A stretch of DNA of 64,000 bases from Sphingomonas koreensis. GTDB lineage: Bacteria; Pseudomonadota; Alphaproteobacteria; Sphingomonadales; Sphingomonadaceae. The stretch is taken from contig NZ_PGEN01000001.1 in assembly GCF_002797435.1 (NCBI RefSeq), positions 2,664,501 to 2,728,500 of the forward strand, in the 5' to 3' direction. This document shows positions 32,223 through 42,070 of this stretch, one piece after another (the first letter of the stretch is position 1; the number at the start of each line of letters is the position of its first letter). The translations under genes were made by a program, and so were the position numbers. A model generated the notes under the pieces. It was not told where the DNA came from and did not search any database. It saw nothing but the letters and a program-made list of their open reading frames with translations.

Positions 32223-34622
32223 GTGAGACGCTCCCGGCCCTTTCTTGTCCTTGCCGGCATCCACGCCGCTTCGCTGCCCTGCGCGGCGCTGGCCGCCGGT
32301 CTCGACGCCGGCCGGCCGGCCGCGTCGGCGCCGGAACGGACGGAGTGGGAAACGCTCCTGCTCGCGGTGATGCTCAACAGCGCGCGGACCGGCGTCCTGC
32401 TGACGGTGCTGAAACTGCCGGACAAGAGCCTGCTTGCGCGCGCCAGCGAGCTGCGCGCGCTTCGCGTCCAGGTCGATCCCCGGATGGTGAAGGACGATCT
32501 GGTCGCGCTCTCGGCGATCCCGGGGCTGAGGTTCGCGTATGACGAGCCCAGCCAGACGATCGCACTCACCATCGGCGAGCAGTCGCTCGATCCCTATCGG
32601 ATCGAACTCGGCACCGGCCGGCGTGCGTTCGATGCCGGCCAGCTTCGCTCGACCCCGGGCGCGATCGTCAACTACGCCATCTATGCGACCCAGACGCGGG
32701 AGAGAACAGCCGTCGCCGGTACGGCGGGTTTCCGGGGCATGATCGGCGGCAGCGCCCTCACCACGGATTTCAACTTCAACAGCGACAGCCGCTGGGACGG
32801 CAAGGGCATCGTGCGGCTTGAGAGCGGCTGGCGGCTCATCGATCCGGAGGCAGTCCGTTCCTATGCGGTCGGCGACTTCGTTTCGAACGCACTGCCCTGG
32901 TCGAACAGCGTGCGGCTGGGCGGGGTTCAGATCGCCAGCGCGTTCGAACAGCGTCCCGATATCGTCACCACGCCGCTGCCGCGCTTCGCCGGATCGGCGG
33001 CGTTGCCGTCCACCCTCGATCTCTATCTGGATCAGCAGCGGATATTCTCCGGAGAGATTCCGTCCGGGCCCTTCGATATCCAGTCGCTGCCCCAGGTCTC
33101 CGGCGGAAAGGTCCGGCTGGTGACGACCGACCTGAACGGGCGTCAGGTCGAGATCGTGCGGGACTATTATTATGTCTCCTCGCAGCTTCGGCCCGGCCTT
33201 CTCGAATATTCGCTGGACCTCGGGTTTCCCCGCCGCGATTTCGGTTTCGCGTCGTTCAGCTACGACAGCAACTTCTCCGGATCCGCATCGGTTCGCTACG
33301 GCCTGACGGGCGCCACGACGGTGGAAGGTCATGTCGAGGGTGCGATCGACGGCCTCGTCAATGGCGGGGTCGGCATCGTCCAGGGACTGGGCGGTCACGG
33401 CGCGTTGACCGTTTCCGTCTCCGGCAGCCGGTACAAAGGCTATGACGGCGCCCGCATGGCAGTGAAGGCGGAAGGGCGCATCGGCCAGCTGATCCTCTTC
33501 GCGGGCACGGAACGCAGCTTCGGCGACTATTTCGACCTTGCCCGCGTCGCGATGGTGCGGGACCGGCAGCGCCGCGGCATCGCCGGGTCGGACGATCTGG
33601 CATCGGCGCCGGCGCGCGCGACGACCATCACCCGTGCCGGCCTGTCCTTCGGGCCCGTGCTGGGCGGCACATCCGTGTCGCTCAACTATAACGACATCCA
33701 GGATCGCAATCGCGGCCAGCGTCTGGCCAACATGTCGCTCTCCAGGCCCATTTCGGGCCGCGTCACCGCCTATGTCAGCGCCTATTCCGATCTCGATCGC
33801 AGCAACAGCTTCGGCGCCTTCGCGATGCTGAACATCCGGATCGGCAGATCGACCATGCTGACCGCGAGCGCGGAGCGCGACGGCGGGCGCACCGCCTTTG
33901 AAACGCAGCTGGAGGGGCTGGCCGGGCAACGCCAGGGCGATGTCGGATGGGGCCTTTCCAACCGCGCCATCCTGGACGGTGAGGATACGCGCCGCGCCTA
34001 TGTCAGCTATCGTGCTCCCGAGGCGCTGGTCCGGGCGCGCATCGTTCAGTCGGGCGAGGACTGGCTGGCCAGCCTCGAGATGGAGGGCTCGGTCGTCGCC
34101 GCAGGCGGCGGCGTGTTCCTGGCCAATCGGATCGGCGACGGCTTCGTCATCGTGAAGAATGCCGGCCCTGGCACGGAGGTGCTTCAGGGCGGCGTCCGGA
34201 TGGGGAAAACGAACGATGCCGGCCGGGTCCTGCTGCCCGATGTGGTGCCTTACTATCCGCAACAGATCTTCCTCGATCCGGCCACCATGGCCGATGGCTG
34301 GGAGGCCGGCGCGACCGAGCGGATCGCCGTCTCCGGCTATCGCCAGGGTGCGGTCGTCGATTTCAGCACCCGGCGAGTCAACAGCGCCCTGGTCGTGCTC
34401 CACGACGGCGCCGGCCGGCCGATCGAGGCGGGCTATGTCGCCGCCGTCGAGGGCGGTGAGACTGCCGTGATCGGCTATGACGGCGAAGTCTATCTGCGCG
34501 GCCTCGGGCCGGTCAATCGAGTGACGGTCGATCGCGGCATCGCCGGGCAATGCCACGCCACCTTCTCCTATCGGGATGGCGGGTCACCGCAGACAAGGAT
34601 CGGACCCCTGACATGCCAGTAA
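32223..34622 (+). CDS. Outer-membrane fimbrial usher
   Basis: This is a 799-residue usher with a signal peptide (SRPFLVLAGIHAASLPCAALA). An N-terminal domain binds chaperone-subunit complexes. The beta-barrel/plug region includes SLPQVSGGKVRLVTTDLNGRQ and FGFASFSYDSNFSGSASVRYGL, and C-terminal carboxypeptidase-like domains include ERIAVSGYRQGAVVDF. It secretes and assembles pilus subunits across the outer membrane. The start is GTG 32223, shortly after the chaperone stop codon; the frame is open far upstream but that part is not coding. The sequence type fits the archaic Csu-like family. Confidence 0.9.
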   Translation: MRRSRPFLVLAGIHAASLPCAALAAGLDAGRPAASAPERTEWETLLLAVMLNSARTGVLLTVLKLPDKSLLARASELRALRVQVDPRMVKDDLVALSAIPGLRFAYDEPSQTIALTIGEQSLDPYRIELGTGRRAFDAGQLRSTPGAIVNYAIYATQTRERTAVAGTAGFRGMIGGSALTTDFNFNSDSRWDGKGIVRLESGWRLIDPEAVRSYAVGDFVSNALPWSNSVRLGGVQIASAFEQRPDIVTTPLPRFAGSAALPSTLDLYLDQQRIFSGEIPSGPFDIQSLPQVSGGKVRLVTTDLNGRQVEIVRDYYYVSSQLRPGLLEYSLDLGFPRRDFGFASFSYDSNFSGSASVRYGLTGATTVEGHVEGAIDGLVNGGVGIVQGLGGHGALTVSVSGSRYKGYDGARMAVKAEGRIGQLILFAGTERSFGDYFDLARVAMVRDRQRRGIAGSDDLASAPARATTITRAGLSFGPVLGGTSVSLNYNDIQDRNRGQRLANMSLSRPISGRVTAYVSAYSDLDRSNSFGAFAMLNIRIGRSTMLTASAERDGGRTAFETQLEGLAGQRQGDVGWGLSNRAILDGEDTRRAYVSYRAPEALVRARIVQSGEDWLASLEMEGSVVAAGGGVFLANRIGDGFVIVKNAGPGTEVLQGGVRMGKTNDAGRVLLPDVVPYYPQQIFLDPATMADGWEAGATERIAVSGYRQGAVVDFSTRRVNSALVVLHDGAGRPIEAGYVAAVEGGETAVIGYDGEVYLRGLGPVNRVTVDRGIAGQCHATFSYRDGGSPQTRIGPLTCQ

Positions 34623-35647
34623 CAGACACGCAGCCTAGCTCTCTGCCGCGCCGGCTGATCGCCATCCTGTCGGCCTTCGGCCTTGGCACACAGGCGCTGT
34701 CCGGGTCCCTCCTGGCATTGCCGGTGCTGCTGACGGCAACACCGGCACAGGCGGCCTGCACCAACAGCTCGGGCGCGTCGCAGAACCGGACCTATACCTA
34801 CACCGTCGCCAATCTCGGCAACGAGGCGCGGATCGACTTCCCGTTCGTGATCACGTGCAACGGACTGCTTGACGGTCAGAATGTCTGTGTCGGGGCGACC
34901 TATACGCGCAGCGCCGTCAATGGATCGAACAGCGTCACCATGCGCCTCGATGCCGCCATTCCCGCGCACAGCGTAACCATTACCGATATGGACAATGCGG
35001 GCGGGATGTACGGACCCTATGGCGCGCTGCTGGCACTCGGCCCCTCATCGACATCGACGACGATCACCAGCGTCGTCCCCGCCGGGGCCGCCAGCGGGAA
35101 GATGGCGGGAACCTATACCAACAGCTTCACCATCTATCAGGCCAAGACGGCGACGACGCTGCTTGGTCTGTGCGGCCTTTTCGGCGCGCTGACCGGTGCA
35201 CAGGCTTTCGGCAACTACACCGCGAACTTCGTCGTACCCAAGATGTGCACGCTCAACGCGACGCCAGCGATCAACTTCAACAACGTCACCAGCATCGGCC
35301 CGACCGCAGCCCGGATCGACGCGCAGGGCACCGTGACCGTCGAATGCAACACGCCCTACACCATCTATATCGGCGACGGGCAGAACCGGGTCGCACCCGG
35401 ATCGGGCAACCGCCAGATGGCGCAGGGCGCAGCGCGGTTGCCCTATCAGCTGTTCAAGGATGCCGCGCGCACCCAGGTCTGGGACGCGACCGGCGGTACC
35501 GCCGTGATCGGCGGCAGCGGCGGGGTTTCGGATCCGGGCACCGGGGCGCCGCAGAGCAAGACGGTTTACGCATCGATCCCTGCAGGAACCACGCTGCCCG
35601 TGCCGGGCACCTACACCGACACGGTGGTGATCACCGTGACCTACTGA
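34613..35647 (+). CDS. Two-domain SCPU protein, probable pilus tip adhesin
   Basis: This is a 344-residue protein with a long signal sequence ending ATPAQAA. It has an N-terminal SCPU-like domain (residues about 50-200, cysteine-bearing, VTITDMDNAGGMYGPYGALL) and a C-terminal SCPU domain (residues about 215-344: CTLNATPAINFNNVTS, TVECNTPYTIYIGDGQN, ending TDTVVITVTY). The two-domain layout resembles CsuE-type tip adhesins, in which the first domain contacts surfaces. The gene overlaps the usher by 10 nt. Confidence 0.82.
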   Translation: MPVTDTQPSSLPRRLIAILSAFGLGTQALSGSLLALPVLLTATPAQAACTNSSGASQNRTYTYTVANLGNEARIDFPFVITCNGLLDGQNVCVGATYTRSAVNGSNSVTMRLDAAIPAHSVTITDMDNAGGMYGPYGALLALGPSSTSTTITSVVPAGAASGKMAGTYTNSFTIYQAKTATTLLGLCGLFGALTGAQAFGNYTANFVVPKMCTLNATPAINFNNVTSIGPTAARIDAQGTVTVECNTPYTIYIGDGQNRVAPGSGNRQMAQGAARLPYQLFKDAARTQVWDATGGTAVIGGSGGVSDPGTGAPQSKTVYASIPAGTTLPVPGTYTDTVVITVTY

Positions 35648-35667
35648 CGATCATCCGGAGAGCGCGC

Positions 35668-36210
35668 ATGTTCGATACGGCCAGACGAAACGGAACCCGG
35701 CTCGCGCTGGTGGTGCTTGCCTGCACCGTTCAGTCGCGACCGGCCTTTGCCGATACGGTGACGGGAAACGGCACGGTCACCGCGACGGTCACGGCGACTT
35801 GCGATCTCGTGGCGACGCCGACCATCGCCTTCGGGACGATCGGCGGTCTCGGCACGCTTGCGGCCGATGTGACCGCGCAGGGCACGATCACCGTCATCTG
35901 CAGCACGGGTGCCAGCTACACCATCTACATCGGTGACGGCGCCAACCGGGTCGCGCCCGGCAGCGGCAATCGCCAGATGGCGAATGGTGCCGGCCGGCTC
36001 CCCTACCAGCTCTACAAGACCAACGCCTATGCGGAGATCTGGGACGCGACGGGCGGGACGAGCACGACGGGCGGCAGCGGCGGGGTCAATGGCACGGGTA
36101 CGAGCGCCAACCAGAATCACACCGTCTATGGAAGGATCGCAGCGGGGACTGCGGTTCCTTCGGTATTGGGCAATTATGCCGATACCGTTCTGATCACCGT
36201 TACCTATTGA
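35668..36210 (+). CDS. SCPU (spore coat U) domain pilus subunit
   Basis: This is a 180-residue secreted subunit with signal peptide ALVVLACTVQSRPAFA and one SCPU domain. The domain has VTATCDLVATPTIAFGTIGG, a conserved Cys pair, TIYIGDGANRVAPGSGNRQM and the C-terminal strand ADTVLITVTY. It is closely similar to the C-terminal half of the preceding protein, a sign of duplication within the operon. It is probably a shaft subunit of the archaic chaperone-usher pilus, starting 20 nt after the previous stop codon with GGAG ahead. Confidence 0.85.
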   Translation: MFDTARRNGTRLALVVLACTVQSRPAFADTVTGNGTVTATVTATCDLVATPTIAFGTIGGLGTLAADVTAQGTITVICSTGASYTIYIGDGANRVAPGSGNRQMANGAGRLPYQLYKTNAYAEIWDATGGTSTTGGSGGVNGTGTSANQNHTVYGRIAAGTAVPSVLGNYADTVLITVTY

Positions 36211-36294
36211 TTCACATGTTTGAGTCAGAATGCGACTCACAAGAATGAAGACATGGAGAAGTGCACCAGTTGATTTCGGGATAGGATGGAAGAA

Positions 36295-36789
36295 ATGAAA
36301 AAGATGACTGTGATTGGCGCAGTTGCCCTGATGGCATCGGCGACACCTTCATTCGCTCAGGACACCGGATCGCTGGATGTAACAGCAGAGGTGCTGTCAT
36401 CCTGTAACATCACATCGACGTCGACGCTTGCGTTCGGGACGGTTGATCAGGCGGTCGCCAACATCGACAATCAGGGGTCGGTCAGCCTGGTCTGCACGGC
36501 CACGACGCCCTGGGTTCTCCACACCGACGACGGCATCAATGCCGCGGGCGCGCAGAAGCGGATGAAGCATGCGTCGCAGGCCGACACGCTCAACTACGAC
36601 ATCTTTGCCGACGCCGGCCGGTCCGTCCCGTTCCCCACCGTAGCGGGCACGCCCGGCGCCGGCCCGGCCAGCGACACCGGTAACGGCCAGTTGCAGATCG
36701 TTACCGTGTTCGGACGCATCCCGTCGGGCCAGACGCTGCCGCGCCCCGGCAACTATAGCGACACGCTCACGGTCACCGTTTCCTATTAG
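36295..36789 (+). CDS. SCPU domain pilus subunit
   Basis: This is a 164-residue secreted protein with signal peptide MTVIGAVALMASATPSFAQ and an SCPU domain (LDVTAEVLSSCNITSTSTLAFGTVD, VSLVCTATTPWVLHTDDG, ending SDTLTVTVSY). It is more divergent than the other two subunits. It follows an 84-nt gap and may be the major rod subunit with its own promoter. ATG 36295 is favoured by GGAAG upstream; an ATG at 36286 adds three residues. Confidence 0.8.
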   Translation: MKKMTVIGAVALMASATPSFAQDTGSLDVTAEVLSSCNITSTSTLAFGTVDQAVANIDNQGSVSLVCTATTPWVLHTDDGINAAGAQKRMKHASQADTLNYDIFADAGRSVPFPTVAGTPGAGPASDTGNGQLQIVTVFGRIPSGQTLPRPGNYSDTLTVTVSY

Positions 36790-36805
36790 GAACACCTGAT
36801 CTGTT

Positions 36806-37570
36806 TCACGGCGACCTGTAACGGCTGGGCGGCGCGCCGAGCACGCGCTTGAACATCGTCGAGAAATTGCCCGGCCCGTCATAGCCGAGATCATAGGCGA
36901 TCGACGTGACCGGTTCTCCCGACGCGAGTTTCGGCAGGGCCACCGACAGGCAGGCCTGCTGGCGCCACTCCGCGAAGCTCATCCCCGTCTCGCGGCGGAA
37001 GAGGCGGGTGAAGCTGCGGCGGTTCATCGCCAGGGCATCGGCCCATTCGTCGATCGTCGCGGCGGCACTCGGGCGTTCCAGAAAGGCATGGCATCGCCGC
37101 GCAAGCGCGGGGTGCGTCGGGAAGGGGACCGCCAGCGGGATCATCGGCGCTTGATCGATCTCCGCCATCAGCAAGCGCATCACCAGGCCGTCGCGCCCGT
37201 CGATCTCATAGTCCGGCGCGACGCCGGCGGCAGCCGAGAGCAGGTGACGAAGCAGCGGCGAAACGCCGACGATCTGGCATTTTTCGCCTCGCCCCGGACA
37301 TTCTCCTGGTTCGACCAGAACGCTGCGCGTCTGGACCGCGCCGACCATCCGGACCGAATGGGGCGTGCCGGCAGGGATCCAGACCGCGCGCTCGGGCGGC
37401 GCGACCCAGGCGCCGTCGGGGGTGCTGACCGCCATCACCCCGGTCGCCGCGTAGAGAAACTGGCTGCGGCGATGGCGATGCTCGGCCAGCTCGAACGAGT
37501 CCGGGAAGGCGTGGCCGATCGCGATCACTGGCCGCGCGACATCGTCATTCTCGTCCGGATAGAAATCCAT
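36806..37570 (-). CDS. AraC-family transcriptional regulator with cupin N-terminus
   Basis: This is a 254-residue regulator. The N-terminal cupin has LAEHRHRRSQFLYAATGVM and WIPAGTPHSVRMVG. The C-terminal AraC double helix-turn-helix (residues about 160-250) has EWADALAMNRRSFTRLFRRETGMSF and PVTSIAYDLGYDGPGNFSTMFKR. It diverges from the MFS gene with a 96-nt shared promoter region, the usual arrangement for a regulator controlling an exporter. Confidence 0.9.
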   Translation of the reverse strand: MDFYPDENDDVARPVIAIGHAFPDSFELAEHRHRRSQFLYAATGVMAVSTPDGAWVAPPERAVWIPAGTPHSVRMVGAVQTRSVLVEPGECPGRGEKCQIVGVSPLLRHLLSAAAGVAPDYEIDGRDGLVMRLLMAEIDQAPMIPLAVPFPTHPALARRCHAFLERPSAAATIDEWADALAMNRRSFTRLFRRETGMSFAEWRQQACLSVALPKLASGEPVTSIAYDLGYDGPGNFSTMFKRVLGAPPSRYRSP

Positions 37571-37666
37571 CCTGTCCCATTCTCAGAAATGAATGGCTCA
37601 CGCAACGAAGCGGGAACAGTTTCCGCTTGGTAGGGGCACGCCGGCAACCGACCGAAAGACCCCGTC

Positions 37667-38938
37667 GTGACCCAGTCCACCGCCAGCCTGATCGCCTCCC
37701 CCGATATCGCCCCGCCGGCGATGTCCCGACCCGACGGATCGAAGCTGGTGGTGCAGATCGTCGGCGCGGTCGCGGTTGCGCACCTTCTCAACGATCTCAT
37801 CCAGGCGGTGCTCCCGGCCATCTATCCGATGCTGAAGGAGAAGTACCGGCTGAGCTTCGGACAGATCGGCTGGATCGCTTTGGTCTACCAGTTCACGGCC
37901 TCGCTGCTCCAGCCGTGGATCGGCCTCTACACCGACAAGCGGCCGCTGCCCTATCTGCTGCCGCTCGGAATGGTCGTCACCCTTGCCGGGATCGGCGGGC
38001 TGGCGATTGCCGGAAGCTACGCCGCGCTGATCCTCGCGTCCGCCGTGATCGGCGTCGGTTCGGCGACCTTCCATCCCGAGGCGTCGCGAGTCGCCCGGAT
38101 GGCGTCGGGCGGCCGCTTCGGGACGGCGCAGTCTGCCTTTCAGGTCGGCGGGAACACCGGTTCCGCACTCGGGCCCATCATCGCATCGGCGATCGTCCTG
38201 CCGTTCGGGCAGACTTCGGTGGGCTGGCTCGCCTTCGCGGCGATCGCGGCGATCTGGGTCCTGTTCGGCGTCACCCGGTGGCGCGTGCGCCATAGCCTGG
38301 CGCAGACCGGCACGGCGGCGATCTCCACCGCGTCGCCGCACAGCCGCCGTGAAATCGTCCGTGCGCTCTCCGCGATCGGCATCCTGATGTTCGCCAAGTT
38401 CATCTATATCGGCGCGTTCACCAACTACTTCACCTTCTACCTCATCGAGCGGTTCGAGCTGACCGCGCGCGAATCGCAATTCTACCTCTTCTGCTTCCTC
38501 GCCGCGGTCGCCGTGGGCACCTTTGCGGGGGGACCCGTCGGCGACCGGATCGGGCGCAAGGCCGTGATCTGGGCGTCGTTCCTGGGAGTCGCCCCCTTCG
38601 CGATGGTCCTGCCCCATGCCAATCTGTTCTGGACGGCAGGTTTCGCCATCCTGATCGGCCTCATCATGTCATCGGCATTCGCCGCGCTGGTCGTCTATGC
38701 TCAGGAGCTCGTCCCCGGCCGGGTCGGGCTGGTGTCGGGGCTGATGTTCGGCCTGATGTTCGGGATCAGCGGGGTCGGGGCGGCGGGCCTCGGTCAGCTC
38801 GCGGACCTCAACGGCATCGTCTGGGTGTATAAGTTCTGCGCCTATCTGCCCTTGCTCGGCCTTGCCACGATCCTGCTGCCGTCATTCGAAGGGCGCAAAC
38901 CGCGCGACGCAGAGGTTCAGTCGAGCACCGTTTCGTAG
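37667..38938 (+). CDS. MFS exporter, fosmidomycin-resistance (Fsr) type
   Basis: This is a 423-residue inner-membrane transporter with 12 predicted helices. Fsr-like parts are AHLLNDLIQAVLPAIYPMLKEKY in the first loop, LYTDKRPLPYLLPLGM, and VGSATFHPEASRVARMASGG. A central loop around residues 215-230 is hydrophilic. Members export small drugs or metabolites in exchange for protons; the substrate here is unknown. The start is GTG 37667. The 3' end overlaps the convergent TPR gene by 22 nt. Confidence 0.87.
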   Translation: MTQSTASLIASPDIAPPAMSRPDGSKLVVQIVGAVAVAHLLNDLIQAVLPAIYPMLKEKYRLSFGQIGWIALVYQFTASLLQPWIGLYTDKRPLPYLLPLGMVVTLAGIGGLAIAGSYAALILASAVIGVGSATFHPEASRVARMASGGRFGTAQSAFQVGGNTGSALGPIIASAIVLPFGQTSVGWLAFAAIAAIWVLFGVTRWRVRHSLAQTGTAAISTASPHSRREIVRALSAIGILMFAKFIYIGAFTNYFTFYLIERFELTARESQFYLFCFLAAVAVGTFAGGPVGDRIGRKAVIWASFLGVAPFAMVLPHANLFWTAGFAILIGLIMSSAFAALVVYAQELVPGRVGLVSGLMFGLMFGISGVGAAGLGQLADLNGIVWVYKFCAYLPLLGLATILLPSFEGRKPRDAEVQSSTVS

Positions 38939-40056
38939 CGCGGGTCGCGCTCCACGGCGCGCGCGGCGTCGGCCTCCGCCCCGCGAATGTCCCCCTGCTG
39001 CCGCCGGAGGAGGCTTCGATAGTAATAGCCGCGCGCGGCATGGGGGGCATGGCGCACCGCCAGATCGAGATCGGCGGCGGCACGCGTCAGCTCGCCGTTG
39101 CGCTGATAAGAGAGCCCGCGGTTGAGATAGGCGAAGGCGCGCTTAGGTTCGAGCGCGATCGCCTGGTCGAACGCCCGGACCGCGGCGTCCCACTCCCCCT
39201 GCCATGCCAGTGCCAGCCCATCGGCGAGCCGGGCCGCGGCGATGCCCGCATCTCCCTTTGCGGCCGGGTTTACGAGATGCTTGCAGCCGCTCAGGCGCTG
39301 CATGGGGTCGTGCACGGTACAGGCATTCCAGTCGCCGCGGCGCGAAGCTGCGCGTGAGCGGGGCAGCCGTGCTCCGGTGACCACAACGCCTTCGTCGGTT
39401 GCCTCGGTCTTCTCGGCCATGCTCAAGGGGGCTGCGGCTTCCATGGCAGGACGCGGCGTCCGCCCGGCCGTCGCAACGATCGAGGGTGTGTCTGTACGCG
39501 CCTCGGCCATCGGCGGTGGAGGAGCGGCCGGAGGCGGAGGGGCCGGCGGGGCGAGGCGGGGTGACGGCGCCCGCTCGAGCCGGGAGGCCAGCATCTCAGG
39601 TTGCGCGGTTTCGCTGCTGGCCGTGGCCGTGTCGGCCGCGGGGGGCGAAGCGCCTGCCCCACGCGTCGCGGGTGCGGAAGGAGCGTCCGGGGTTGCAGCA
39701 GGCGGTTTCGCCGGGCGCGCCGGCCCCGGGGCCTGTGGGGAATCTGCGCGCGGGTCCGCCTTCGCCACGCGCTCGGCGACCGGGGCTTGCGATCGCGGGG
39801 CGGGCGGGGTGCGGGGCGGCGTCTCCAGCGCAATCGGGACGGTGATCATCGCGACGAGCAGGATCGAGGCGAAGGCGCCGGCCTGCCCCCAGCGCGATTT
39901 CCACAATGGCGGCCGGGCAGGCATATGCTGCGGTTCGGCCGGTGCGTCGGCGATGCCGTCGAACCGCCGCATCGCTGCCGCGATCGCAGCCTCGCGCCGG
40001 GCCGGGCGCGGCGGCGGCGCCTTGGGGAGCAGGCCGGAAAGGCCCTCGTCGCCCAT
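38917..40056 (-). CDS. Membrane-anchored TPR protein
   Basis: This is a 379-residue protein. A cytoplasmic N-terminus of about 55 residues is followed by one membrane segment (AGAFASILLVAMITVPIAL) and a long Pro/Ala-rich low-complexity stretch (residues about 80-190). A C-terminal TPR region has AYLNRGLSYQRNGELTRAAADL and GYYYRSLLRRQQGDIRGAE. The topology resembles an anti-sigma or regulator partner. It lies downstream of the ECF sigma and VWA genes on the same strand and probably belongs to that module. Confidence 0.75.
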   Translation of the reverse strand: MGDEGLSGLLPKAPPPRPARREAAIAAAMRRFDGIADAPAEPQHMPARPPLWKSRWGQAGAFASILLVAMITVPIALETPPRTPPAPRSQAPVAERVAKADPRADSPQAPGPARPAKPPAATPDAPSAPATRGAGASPPAADTATASSETAQPEMLASRLERAPSPRLAPPAPPPPAAPPPPMAEARTDTPSIVATAGRTPRPAMEAAAPLSMAEKTEATDEGVVVTGARLPRSRAASRRGDWNACTVHDPMQRLSGCKHLVNPAAKGDAGIAAARLADGLALAWQGEWDAAVRAFDQAIALEPKRAFAYLNRGLSYQRNGELTRAAADLDLAVRHAPHAARGYYYRSLLRRQQGDIRGAEADAARAVERDPRYETVLD

Positions 40057-40217
40057 TCAGGCCTCCCGCCCGGCGCGCGCGCAGGGACCGGGGACAGGAT
40101 CAAGGCTGGGGACGGCCATGATCGACCTATAGCGGCAATCGCTGCCCGGTCGAAAGACCATCGCAAGGCAAGCGGGTTGGCGACAGGGTGCCACGGGCGG
40201 CGGCACCCTGTCTTTCC

Positions 40218-41954
40218 TCATTGTTCGAGCGCTGCCATCGAACGGGCGGTCTTCGCGGCGCGCACCAGCTGGAGGAACTCGGAGCGATAGCCGAACTCGT
40301 CCGGGCCGCGCGCGCCTCCTGCCATGCGGATCACGTCGTCGAAGGTCAGCTTCCCATTGTGGCGGCCGCCGCGGAGCAGTTCGGCAAAGCCTGCGACCGC
40401 AACCGCGAATCGCGCGTCCTCCGGCGCCTGTTCGAACCGAGCGAACCGCACCCGCTGATCGATCGGGGTCGATATCAGCCGGCTCGTGTCCGACTTGGGC
40501 AGCTTGTACCGGATCTTGACGAAGCCCAGTTCGCTGGCGAGCCCCGCGGCCGCCGGCATGGCCTGCGCATAGCGCGAATCGCTGCTCGTGCGCGGTCCGC
40601 CGACCGGCACGATCTCGTAGATCGCGGTCACCGTCTGGCCCGACCCGACATCGCCGGCATCGACCTTGTCATTGTCGAAATCGTCGCGGTTGAGCAGCCG
40701 CGTCTCATAGCCGATCAGCCGGTATTCGGCGACGGTCCGGGGATTGAACTCGACCTGGATCTTCACATCCTTGGCGATCGGGAACAGGGTCGAAGTGGCT
40801 TCGTCGACCAGCGTTTTCCGCGCCTCGCTCACGGTATCGATATAGGCGGCGGCGCCATTGCCGTTCTGCGCCAGCGTCTGCATCAGCGCGTCATTATAGT
40901 TGCCCATGCCAAAGCCGAGCACCGACAGGAACACGCCCTTGCCGCGCTCGCGCTCGACAAAGCCCTTGAGCTCGTTCTGGTCGGTGATACCGACGTTGAA
41001 ATCACCGTCGGTCGCCAGGATCACCCGGTTCACGCCCTTCGGATCGAAATTCTGCGCGGCGAGCGCATAGGCCTGGCGGATGCCCTCGGCGCCGGCGGTG
41101 CTGCCTCCGGCACCGAGCCGATCGATCACGGCCAGGATCTTGTCCTTGCGGCGCGCCGGCGTCGGCTCGAGCGCGGTGCCCGCGGTGCCGGCATAGGTGA
41201 CGATCGCCACGCTATCGCCGCCGTCGAGTTGATCGAGCAGCATCGCCAGCGATTGTTTGACCAGCGGAAGCTTGTTGGGCGCGTTCATCGAACCCGAAGT
41301 ATCGACCAGGAAGACGAGGTTTGCGCGCGGCCGCGTCGCATGATCGATCTTGAAGCCCTTGACGCCGATCCGGACGAGCTGGCGGCCGGGCGACCAGGGG
41401 CTCGGGAACACCGCCACATGCGTGCTGAACGGCTGGTTCGCGGCGCGGGCCGGGGCGTAGTCATAGGGGAAATAGTTGACCAGTTCCTCGGTCCGCACCG
41501 CCGCGGGTTGCGGCAGCATATTCTGGTTCAGCGATGCGCGGACGAAGGAATAGGATGCGGTATCGACATCCAGCGAGAAGGTGGAGACCGGCGCTTCGCG
41601 GACGATCTTGAAGGCATTCTGTTCGGTCGCGGTGAACTTGTCGCGTCCGACATCCTGATAATAGGGACGGCTGATCCGGGGCTCGTTCCACGAGCGGGAA
41701 ACACGGCTCGCCGTCATCACGACGGATGGCGGCGGCGGCGGTGCCGGCGGCGGAGAGGCGAGCGCCACCCTCCGGTCCGGCTCGGAGCGGCCGAGATGCG
41801 CGGCCGTCACGACGACCTCCGCGGCCTCCGCCTTTCCGGATTCCTGCGCGGCATCCGCCGCCGACGATATCGGTTTGTCCGATCTCGGGCCGGCGCACGA
41901 TGCGACGAGCGCCAGCGCGAGCCCGGTCGCGATCACCTGGGGCAAACGGGGCAT
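40218..41954 (-). CDS. YfbK-like von Willebrand factor A lipoprotein
   Basis: This is a 578-residue protein with a lipoprotein signal (GLALALVASC) and a Pro-rich linker. A VWA-binding N-terminal domain (YSFVRASLNQNMLPQPAAVRTEELVNYFPY) is followed by a VWA domain with MIDAS motif DTSGSM and TDGDFN. A DUF3520 C-terminus ends FGYRSEFLQLVRAA. It resembles E. coli YfbK, a surface or periplasmic protein of unknown role. It lies between the ECF sigma and the TPR genes. Confidence 0.87.
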   Translation of the reverse strand: MPRLPQVIATGLALALVASCAGPRSDKPISSAADAAQESGKAEAAEVVVTAAHLGRSEPDRRVALASPPPAPPPPPSVVMTASRVSRSWNEPRISRPYYQDVGRDKFTATEQNAFKIVREAPVSTFSLDVDTASYSFVRASLNQNMLPQPAAVRTEELVNYFPYDYAPARAANQPFSTHVAVFPSPWSPGRQLVRIGVKGFKIDHATRPRANLVFLVDTSGSMNAPNKLPLVKQSLAMLLDQLDGGDSVAIVTYAGTAGTALEPTPARRKDKILAVIDRLGAGGSTAGAEGIRQAYALAAQNFDPKGVNRVILATDGDFNVGITDQNELKGFVERERGKGVFLSVLGFGMGNYNDALMQTLAQNGNGAAAYIDTVSEARKTLVDEATSTLFPIAKDVKIQVEFNPRTVAEYRLIGYETRLLNRDDFDNDKVDAGDVGSGQTVTAIYEIVPVGGPRTSSDSRYAQAMPAAAGLASELGFVKIRYKLPKSDTSRLISTPIDQRVRFARFEQAPEDARFAVAVAGFAELLRGGRHNGKLTFDDVIRMAGGARGPDEFGYRSEFLQLVRAAKTARSMAALEQ

Positions 41955-42070
41955 GACTTTCTCCCTTGGTTGCAGCGGGCATCATCGTCCGCATCCCCCT
42001 TCGACGCGCAGCGCCGGGAAATCCTTGGGTACGAATCTCGAATATTTTTCGGACGCCGGATTCGCGCGTT

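Noticed and set aside
32049-34556. 835-codon minus-strand open frame across the usher gene
   Set aside because: It is antisense to a clear usher with signal peptide and conserved domains; its translation is Arg/Asp/Ala-rich without family resemblance, a GC-rich shadow.
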